From Sanguinoderma infundibulare (lineage: Eukaryota > Basidiomycota > Agaricomycetes > Polyporales > Polyporaceae), in assembly GCA_032821775.1 (NCBI GenBank), contig JAVLRN010000010.1, positions 186,001 through 250,000 of the forward strand: a DNA stretch of 64,000 bases, written 5' to 3'. This document shows, piece after piece, positions 55,871 to 64,000 of the stretch. The notes beneath the pieces are model-generated. The model was given only the letters and a program-made list of their open reading frames with translations, searched no databases and was not told where the DNA came from. A program made the translations under genes and the position numbers. How positions within the stretch are numbered: position 1 is the first letter of the stretch; every line of letters starts with the position of its first letter.

Positions 55871-57054
55871 ATGGCGCCTGCAGCCCTAGCAGTTCAGCCC
55901 GAGTCATCTCAATCTTCCACCAGACCCATTCTCAAAATGAACGGACACACCGCGCCCACAGACATCCCCCTCATCCCGGCAACAGCCCCGTCTTTTCGCC
56001 CGCAGGAAGTCCAGGACGTCCCTCTTCGCGAGACCTTTGCGTTCGACCCAATAGAGGATGCCCTTGATGCATTTGGCCGTGGCGAGTTTCTTGTCGTGAT
56101 GGACGACGAGGGCCGCGAGAACGAGGGCGACCTCATCATCGCCGCCAGCGCGGTCTCGACCCAGAAGATGGCTTGGCTCATCAAGCACTCCAGGTAAGTT
56201 GTCCTTAGATCTTCCTTATCTAGCCCCCCTGTGCCGCATCGCTACCCCGTCCCCCACTGCCCTTGGAGTGTACGCTCGATTGTTCCAGTTCGTACTCTCG
56301 ACGCAGGTCATCCAATGATGGGATCCTGAATGGGAAGGTGGGGCGCGGTCGGAGGACGCGTGTTAGGTTCAATCGTTATGATCTGGCGCGCCCTCGATAT
56401 AGGCAGGCATTACGCTCAATGGTGTAGAAGCCGATCGCTGGGAGGGGTACACAAAAAAGTTGCGGGGAACTGCCAAAGTCCATCGAGGACTTCAACGCCT
56501 CCTCACATATGAAGTGCGCCTCTGGGCTGCTCTCGGTCCCATAACTATGCCATGCCTCATACTCACCGCTCTCCAGTGGTTATATATGCGTCTCGCTCCC
56601 CGGCTCCCGCCTCAACGAGCTTCAGATACCCATGATGGTCCCCGAGAACCAGGAGCGCCACCGCACCGCCTACACCGTCACTGTCGACTACAAGCACGGT
56701 ACCACTACCGGCATCTCCGCCCACGACCGCGCTCTAACCGTGCGCGCACTCGCCTCACAGAGCTCCACCGCCGCAGCGTTCTCGCGCCCCGGGCACATGG
56801 TGCCCCTGCGAGCCCGCGTGGGGGGCGTGCTCACCCGGCGGGGTCACACGGAGAGTGCCATGGACCTGTGCGAGCTCACCGGGCTGCCGCGGGCGGGGGT
56901 GCTGTGCGAGATTGTCGAGGATGACGAGGAGGGGAGCATGATGCGTCGGGATGGGTGCAGACGATTCGCGGATCGCTGGGGGCTCAAGATGATCAGTGTC
57001 GAGATGCTCGTGCAGTGGAGGAAGGCCCAGGAGGCGCAGGCTCAGGAAGCATAG
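55871..57054 (+). CDS. RIB3: 3,4-dihydroxy-2-butanone 4-phosphate synthase (RIB3)
   Basis: Two exons (55871-56193 and 56577-57054) flank a long 383-bp intron and encode 266 residues. An about 55-residue N-terminal extension precedes the RibB domain: [20 protein letters not shown] (acidic metal/substrate loop), [34 protein letters not shown] and [41 protein letters not shown]. All catalytic features visible in the family are present. The enzyme converts ribulose 5-phosphate to DHBP plus formate, supplying the four-carbon unit for riboflavin. It is a monofunctional fungal enzyme with no GTP cyclohydrolase II domain, and is predicted cytosolic. The C-terminus ends in a Gln/Ala repeat (QEAQAQEA). 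Confidence 0.95.
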
Positions 57055-57590
57055 AGGCGCGAAAAGGAAGCAGGCGAGCGTGAAACTGGATTTTTGTAAC
57101 TTGATTGTATATCCCCAACTCTTGCATGAACTGTAGCGGCTGCCGCTGTCGGATTGCGGGCACACATAAAGTCCATTAAAACCCTTCTAGGATGTCAAGA
57201 CATCAAACAGATATAAGCCTCGATCGACTGACACAACTATGATCCTTGCTCAGCCGCAGCGGGGGAGCCCTTGTGAAGTCCTCCACCGTTCACACCTACG
57301 TCGGGTACGTCTGTACTGTCTCTTCATCCGCGTACGCAGTCCTGACTCTAGTTTATTAACACCGTCGAAGCAGGAGGTGTCGACCACTTCGCGGTGCTGT
57401 GGTTTCGAGGCACACTACCGTACAATTGTCAACAACAGCTCGCTGTGAAGCACATCCAGAGGTTTACTCATCTCAACGTCCTGCGGCTTGCAAAAACCTC
57501 GGTGGCCTCCTCGGCTTGCACGGAAGCGAACAGGGAGCAAATTCGGTTCGGTACCCCAGCCCCAGCCACTTGTCAGCCACCGCCAGGGCG
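57055..57590. other. Intergenic, no supported gene
   Basis: The DHBP synthase 3' flank and the upstream region of the next gene. Only short unsupported ORFs. Confidence 0.6.
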
Positions 57591-57597
57591 TATATAG
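57591..57597 (+). promoter_or_regulatory. TATA box (TATATAG)
   Basis: Lies 112 bp before the ATG at 57703. A second TATATAA at 57672-57678 is only 25 bp from that ATG and would place transcription start at or after it. Confidence 0.45.
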
Positions 57598-57702
57598 CAC
57601 CCGTACCAGACCCGAGGCCCCCCAGGACACGCTTGCCCTCTCGCCTCCACCGCCTTGAAGCTACGCTCTTTTATATAACACAACACTACGCCATATCCCG
57701 AC

Positions 57703-59259
57703 ATGTATCAAGATCTCTTCATTCTAACTTCGCTTTTGGTCATGCTTCATCTCATTCTCTTCACATCATCTTGGCATGATCGGTTCCTCAGCCTCATCTC
57801 CACCGTCTTCTATTCGCCGGCGAGAGTCTCCAACGACGCACGCGGGGACAAGACCACTCCGATCAGCAGCGTCCCTCCTGCCCACGCCTCTTGGACCGTT
57901 CATGTCAAGGTCACCGTCGTGAACCCTACACGCAGCGAGGCTGACTCCTTGATCTTCGTCGACCACTCCCTTCAAGGTGCTCAAGTCGACGACTCAGCCA
58001 GGGTCTCTGTGGATGTGCGTACTCCCTCTTCGGTCGACGTCGCTCCGGCCGCTGCCTCTGCGCCCCCCTCTGCCCCGTTCTACGGCGTTTCCTACGGAAA
58101 GCCCAGGTCCCCTCCTTCTCGGTCATCCGCGTTCCCCCTGGCAATCCTTCCACTCGAGACGCACCGCACGGACCTGAACTCAGCCGACCTCATCGCCCAG
58201 GTCTCGTTCGACATGGAGCACGACGTTGACATCATCGGGGCTTGGCTCGCTCGCAAGTGCGGTGCCTTTGCCGGAAGAGTGTACCCTCCCGTGCCTTTCA
58301 GCTCGGATCCCTTCGACCAGTTCGCGACAGAGGCCCAGAGGGTCTTCATGCGTCTCGACCTCCTCGTCCAGCCGGAGACGACCGACCTTGGCGTCCACTA
58401 CGTCGTGCTCGTCGTCGAGATCGTCCCCTCTCACGAGTCGTCGACCGTCTTCACCATCGTCGAACGAGGCGATTCCGGGTCCGAGGTCAGGCGCGTCGGC
58501 GTCCAGTTCCACGGCGTGTTCGCGACGGTCGACGATGTTGTCCTCATGGACTGGCAGTCGGGATGCGCACCTCTGGGCAGCTTCTTGTCTGACGACTACC
58601 AGCGGCTTGGCCAGAACGTGCGGTGGGAGAAGGAGGCCGAGGCGTTCCTCAAGCGGCACGATATGCTGAATCAGAAGTGGGCCCACGACGAACTTTGCGC
58701 GGTCTGGCAGGAACGTCTTGGAGGACACATGCAGGCGGGGGAGGCGTATTACGACTTTCAACCTCAGGAGGAGCTGGGCGGACAGTGCCAGGACATCGAT
58801 GGTGACCGCTGGGACGACGATTCCATGGTCAACGCTTCTCCCGAATGTGTCCGCTCGTCGAGCAGCCTGAACGAGAACGGCAACGCGCTCGAGCTCGACT
58901 TGGACTGTTCCGGCTCTAGCCACAGCGTCGATGGCAACGTCGCCAACGCCCTTGAGCTCGACTTCGACTGCTTCGGCTCTAGCTACAGCCTAGACGAGGT
59001 CGCATCCGACTGCTCGTCGCCCCCGAGCACTCCGCGCTCGGACGCTGGATACCCGTTCTCCACTACCTCCGCATGGCCGCCGAGCACCCCTGCCCCGCAC
59101 ACGCCCGAGTTCCGTGGCTTCCGGTACTCGAAAAGCTCCTCCACGTTCTCCACGACGCCCTCCGCACTCTCCATCACGCCCCTCGCTGACGAGCTGATTG
59201 ACGACCCTTTCGCGTTCGAGCCGAGTTCTTTCTGCATGCCGCGCGCGGCCGCCGCCTAG
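57703..59259 (+). CDS. Intronless unknown protein, 518 aa, with N-terminal membrane segment
   Basis: A single open frame with strongly GC-rich third positions. Residues 1-35 (MYQDLFILTSLLVMLHLILF and the following stretch) form one hydrophobic segment, which could be a signal anchor or long signal peptide. The middle (about 140-360) looks globular and mixed, with HYVVLVVEIVPSHESSTVFT, FHGVFATVDDVVLMDWQSG and RHDMLNQKWAHDELCAVWQ. The last third is Ser/Asp-rich and contains two copies of a motif, ALELDLDCSGSSHSVDG and ALELDFDCFGSSYSLDE, then Ser/Thr/Pro-rich sequence. I know no family. If the second TATA box at 57672 is the one used, the true start could be the internal Met at residue 14, still within the membrane segment. 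Confidence 0.7.
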   Translation: MYQDLFILTSLLVMLHLILFTSSWHDRFLSLISTVFYSPARVSNDARGDKTTPISSVPPAHASWTVHVKVTVVNPTRSEADSLIFVDHSLQGAQVDDSARVSVDVRTPSSVDVAPAAASAPPSAPFYGVSYGKPRSPPSRSSAFPLAILPLETHRTDLNSADLIAQVSFDMEHDVDIIGAWLARKCGAFAGRVYPPVPFSSDPFDQFATEAQRVFMRLDLLVQPETTDLGVHYVVLVVEIVPSHESSTVFTIVERGDSGSEVRRVGVQFHGVFATVDDVVLMDWQSGCAPLGSFLSDDYQRLGQNVRWEKEAEAFLKRHDMLNQKWAHDELCAVWQERLGGHMQAGEAYYDFQPQEELGGQCQDIDGDRWDDDSMVNASPECVRSSSSLNENGNALELDLDCSGSSHSVDGNVANALELDFDCFGSSYSLDEVASDCSSPPSTPRSDAGYPFSTTSAWPPSTPAPHTPEFRGFRYSKSSSTFSTTPSALSITPLADELIDDPFAFEPSSFCMPRAAAA

Positions 59260-62200
59260 GTTTTTGTGTCGGTGTTTGAGTGTTAGCTTCTTTCTATCTG
59301 GGCGAGCAAGATCAAGGTACGCAAATATTCCAGCTCTGCCTTCCGGACGGTGCGCTGACGACTACCCCATTCCACAGTCGTGTCCTCATTCCGGGTCCTT
59401 GTTCTCCTTTCTCTCGGGCATTCTCACCAGTCTCATTCGTATGCAAGAACGCGCGCCCACCTCCGTCCTCGGATCTTGTGTACAATGCACGGAACCTTCT
59501 GCGCTCGCCGGCCCAGTCCACTTTGGTGGTGGGTTGAACACTGTCTCCCTTACTGCGCGCTCTTCATCTCCCGCAGAGATCTTCCGTTTCATTCGGTTTG
59601 GGTTCCCTTGGTACAGCAGATGTGTACTTGCATCGTAGATTAGTCCAATCAATCTTCTCTTCTTGGAAAGGCGTGACGTTGAGAGTGTCGTTATCTTATT
59701 TACAAACGTGGTGTTGCGTTCATATGGGGTCTGTAGCTAATGGCATCGGAGTATACCCTGCAACTGCTTCTTGAAGTTCAAGGTGATGATGGCCAGTGCA
59801 AGCGTATCGAGCGCTTGCGACTGCATAAACCTGGTCTCGCGCTTCCATCTCCGTCTACACCTCGGGACCCGAGCTTGTATCCTTTGCACCCTTTTGTGCC
59901 TTACTCACATCGTCGACATATCTGCAAGTGTCAGCCGAACAGGAGAGGGGGCGACCTGCGCAAACCACGCCACGACAATTGTTCTTGGCCAGTTGCCCCA
60001 CGGTACATCAATCGGAGAGCAGGCGAAACTCGACAACAAGGCACGACCAGGACGGATTGAGGACGTGAGGGTGTGTGAGGATGCAGGATAAAGGCTACAT
60101 GATGGAGTAGAATTGCGTTGTCTTGTATGTGTCGTCTCCAATGTTCGCGTGCCCACTACCCGACGCTCAAGCCTCGAGGCATCCTATCGCGTGCAGTTAC
60201 TCGTACGTGTACGTGGAGTTATAAATCGGACCCGGTCTGTGTGTGGATGGCGTTTGTATGGATCGTGCAAGGGTGAGCAACATCCGCTAATGCAAAGTTG
60301 GACGTCATGCACATGCTCACGTAGCCCTGCAGAGTGTTGATCTACACCCGTCGTGGTGACACTCCGACATGCGTCCGCAGCTAGCTAGTTTCGGCCCGTC
60401 AGCGCGTTCATTGTGAGTGCGCCGCTTCCCTCGTCATCCGTGCCTCATGAGACATCTCATCTTCTACTCCGTGTCCTGCCTCCTCGATCCGGCCATGCAC
60501 TAGTTCCGTGACGGCGACTTTGACGAATCTCACTTGTGATGACTGTAAGGCCTTGTTGGGGTTTCACAAGTCGTGGTTGAATGTACTGTGGAGGCGACTA
60601 CCGGACGACAAGCCCTCTGCCGACCTTCTTGGTGCGTTTTGGATCGGCGTGAGGGGGGCAAATCAGAACACGAGGCACTCGTTGTGGAAGGTAAACATAA
60701 CCCCCGACGCCTACTAACCGTCGAGGCACGCAGGGGATATGGCAGACATCAGATACGTAAGTGTCCATTGCATTCGAGAGCAGTTGCTGACTACTCACTT
60801 ATACTTCCCCAGTCTTGGAGACTGCTACAATAATTCCGTAGACATCCCGATCACTGCGAGAAGGCACCGGACTGGGAGGGGAGATGCGGAATATTACGAA
60901 CGGGCGGAGCGTGTACCACGTCGGATAGGTCCAAGGCCGCGGTACGACTGTCAACTTGTCGGCGAAGGCGGTCGTGTACAGAGGGAATGTGGGGTCGATG
61001 ATGGCTGGGGTGTGTTGCTCTTCAAGCTGGCGGATGACGCTTGACGCTAACTTACATTCAGACCCGTTTATAGTAGGTGTCAGACAGTCTTCTGACCCGT
61101 TTGGCATGCTCTTCGATTCTCACAGGTTGTGCCGTCCGAACAAAACCGTAATAGTGCGAGGGAACATACATAACTAAAGGTACGTCCGATTCGCAAACCT
61201 GCAGTGGAAGCATTGAGACTCATGCTGCTTAGGAACTATAGGATGAGCTGCTGTCCGATGGCGTGTTTTAAAATACGAACACACCAACGCGCCGCACAAG
61301 CAATTGGAGATGCTCATGTGTGTCGCTGAAAGGGTTTACCCAGCCCCCTTCGCATGACGTCGACAAGGCTCGCTTCGAACAGTGTACTCCTGCCCGATTC
61401 TGCGAACAATTGAAATTGGACATGCCGCGTGCCGACCCGAACAAAGGATGACCGCCAAATTGGAAAGAGGCTGGCCGATCCCAACCGGAAAGTCGCGGAC
61501 CAGCCGTCGTTCCCGAACAGGCATATAAACACGCTCGCTCGAGCCTCCCTCTCTTTCCTCACAACTACCATCATCCTCACATCTTCGACTTTCGTTTCCT
61601 GTGTGTCCGGCGTGCAGGGCCCGACAGCAACTCGCTTCCGCCTTTCGACCTTCGACGGACCGATCCGAAGCTTGGTGTGTTCTCGTCGACTCCCTTCACA
61701 TTGTGGTTGACGATCGCAACCACCATCACAGCTTCCGAGCCCTGAGACTAGCATATCCCTCCCTCTCCAACGAGAGCGTGCAAGCAATATAGAAGGACAT
61801 CGACATCCATTCGGCGAGTACTCGTTCGTTGACCACAGACCTCATCCGACCGTCCACCTCACTGGTTGCAGCCTCCGATGCCGATGCTCAGCCCTGAACA
61901 AACGTTCACCAGCCAACCACACATGGCGAGTGCTTTATAACCAGTCTTGTCGCTGATTTTTGTCACGATATAGTCGCTACATTTCTTCCAAGTCGTGTTC
62001 GGGTGGTTGGAGAGTGCGGTGGTTGGAACGCTGTACCCGGCACGTGCTCGTTTTCTCTCAGGCTTAGAGCTCATGGTTTCTCTCTAGTCTTCTTGCTTTC
62101 TGCTTACCTGTCCTAGGTCGCGTTCACTTCCCTTCTGGAGAAGACGCCAAGCCTCCTCAAGCCAACCCCACCTACGGCGCGTGGTCCCGTCATGTCCTTC

Positions 62201-64000
62201 CTCGTTGACAGTCTCGTTGTCCTCAGTGCTCCATTCAGTGCTCCACTCACCAACATCAAGCGGCCTATCCTCTCAACCATGTCCTGTCAAGGCCAACACT
62301 CTCCGGTGCGGTCTCGTCACTGTGTCATAGGCTGACCTTGTTTACGTTGTAGTCTACCCCTGCCGTACCCCCAAGCCATTCGTCAACGTTTGCGCGTCAA
62401 CCCCAGTTCCGTCTCCAATTCGTGCTTCCAATGCGAACATACGCAACATATTTCCCTGGCGAGTACATGTCTACGTTCGCCATATAACTGATCGTGCCCC
62501 TCTCGAGATCGTTTTTCGTCGGACGTTGTCGCGCAAGATGGCCTCAAGAATGTCGACTTGCAACAAACATGGTAAGTTCTCATTCAGCTTGTCACCTAGC
62601 TAATTCCTCCATCCCAGACCTCCGTTCGTCATCGGGCCCAAGAATTCCCAGCCTATCTGGCATTGCGTTCTACACGACGAGTATTTCGTAACCAGTCTCG
62701 TCGCTGATAGCCACACCTAGACTGCAGACAAGATGCGCCTTCCAAATCGTGCTCCGCGGATGACAAGTTGGGTGGTTGAATCCTCGGCACATCCTCGCTT
62801 GCTCTCATGCATATACCTCATCCGTTCTCTCTCTCTTATCATCCTATGCTCTAGATGTTTGTTGCTCGTCCCGAGGTGGGAGCTTGTCGTGCTTGTCCCG
62901 CGAAGACCTGAACCCAACCCTTCGTGGTGCGTGTTTTCCCCCATTCTTTCTTGCTGATATACGTTTTCCTTAGCATTCCCCTCCCATCAAGCCTTCCTTC
63001 TCAATCCCAGCCCCGGAGAACCAATGCCGGTATGATTTCGCTACTTCCTCACGAGCTGATATTTTCTGCCCGCAGGGTCGAGGTCTGCTGTCCGGATGAT
63101 GTTTAGGCCCGAAAGGTGACAGCCTTGTGTGCGCTGATTCATCCCAGATCTTTTTCAGATGATCTCCGACGCTCTCAATCCTGAATGCGTATCATTGTGG
63201 CGAGTACTCGTTCCAAGCTCTTCGTGAGGCTAACGCTAGTCTCTGCCCTTTTTCCGAGGTTCGCCGTATACCTTCCATCAAGTTGGTTCCTCAACGTGCA
63301 TGGTGAGTCTCTACCCCGCGCTTCGTGACGCTGACGCCTTCTTCCTAGACCTTCCTTTGTCATCGTACACTAGGTATCGGACAACGTAGCATGGCATGTC
63401 CTCCTTTCTTGTCGCCCATGAAGCTGATCTTCTCTTCCTCCCGAATGCCTACAACGCAAGTACTCCCCTCTCGCTCCAATCAAGCTGAAGCATTCAATGA
63501 CGTATATTACCGCGGCATGTGCATTCTTCTAGCGTTCTGTCTGCTCACGTTCGTTTCGTCCCCCCTTAGTATACGTGACTAGGCTTGTCTCCAAGAACGT
63601 TTTCTCCGAATGCTATGTGAAAGGTACGCCGTCGCCGGCGGTCAAGTGTGCTGACCCCCCACAGGTCTCGAGGTACGGTCGACTGCTCGCACGCGAGGGC
63701 AGTCGTTCCTGGCGCAGGCCTCTTCGTGGCCCTCGGGACTAGTACCTGTCGTCGTGTCGACGACGGGGAAGCTAACGTGCGCCGAAACCACTCTGTGGAC
63801 GCCATCCGCCTTCGGGTGCGTTCGGAAACTTCCACTGTCTACTTTAGAGTAGACTATGGGAGTACACGAAGGAAGGCAAGATTTATTGGAGAAGAGGACT
63901 TGTCGCACAGTCCGGATGGTTCAATACTTTATTACAACAGTAACAGTCTCAATGACAATGACTCGCATGTGTTAGTAGTGGTCTCGAGAACGGAGAACGG
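59260..64000. other. 4.7 kb without a supported gene, containing degenerate short repeats
   Basis: No protein family was recognised. Between 61.5 and 63.4 kb there are TATA-like sites (CATATAAACA near 61523), pyrimidine-rich stretches and splice-like ATGGTAAGT and ATGGTGAGT sites (62576 and 63300). Short strings recur: GGCGAGTAC at about 61819, 62458 and 63200, and TAACCAGTCTYGTCGCTGAT at about 61937 and 62689. This may be an expressed noncoding or heavily decayed repeated gene region. Confidence 0.4.

Noticed and set aside
1..64000. CRISPR arrays, complete transposons, tRNA or rRNA genes
   Set aside because: No array of spaced direct repeats, transposase or reverse transcriptase motif was seen. 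tRNA genes cannot be excluded without a dedicated scan.

Overview
The window reads as nuclear DNA of a filamentous basidiomycete, most likely an Agaricomycete of polypore type. Genes are densely packed and split by many 48-90 bp GT-AG introns, often with CTAAC/CTGAC-like branch points. The protein families are typical of that group: DUF6534 membrane protein, short kinase-like proteins, BTB and F-box-like proteins, a cytochrome P450 relic and MUP1-type amino acid permeases. No prokaryotic operon, CRISPR array, phage or complete transposon was seen. All exon models come from splice signals, reading frame and recognised family motifs. No alignment or database search was run.

The dominant structure is a large inverted duplication. 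The left arm (about 5295-14247) is repeated in reverse complement at about 34644-43500, around a 20.4 kb unique spacer. From about 6522 inwards, left plus right coordinates sum to a constant 48891, so there are no net indels over 7.7 kb. Only three substitutions were noticed there: two in the first 110 bases and one in a permease intron. The outer ~1.2 kb is visibly diverged. Each arm carries a head-to-head pair (DMAC1/DUF4536-like small protein and mitochondrial HMG-CoA lyase), a long gene-poor stretch with a small spliced 62-residue ORF, a pseudogene of an unknown family, and the 5' part of a permease. HMG-CoA lyase is open on the left but has a 2-bp exon deletion on the right. The permease is complete on the right but cut off seven codons into exon 3 on the left.

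Layout: 0-5.3 kb, end of an unknown gene, kinase-like pseudogene, BTB protein, secreted aldose 1-epimerase. 5.3-14.2 kb, left arm. 14.2-34.6 kb, spacer with BTB protein, ArfGAP, kinase-like protein, F-box-like protein, MRE11 head-to-head with a GDP-fucose-type nucleotide-sugar transporter, a coiled-coil protein, a DUF6534 protein and the body of permease A. 34.6-43.5 kb, right arm. 43.5-51 kb, a decayed zone with a hairpin repeat, P450 pseudogene, an intact unknown-family gene, permease B and another unknown-family fragment. 53.8-59.3 kb, mitochondrial phosphate carrier head-to-head with RIB3-type DHBP synthase, then an intronless 518-residue unknown protein. 59.3-64 kb holds no supported gene but contains short degenerate repeats.

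Housekeeping genes (MRE11, ArfGAP, phosphate carrier, DHBP synthase, HMG-CoA lyase) sit next to fast-evolving accessory material that has repeatedly duplicated and decayed. The permease and unknown-family pair is the unit that recurs.
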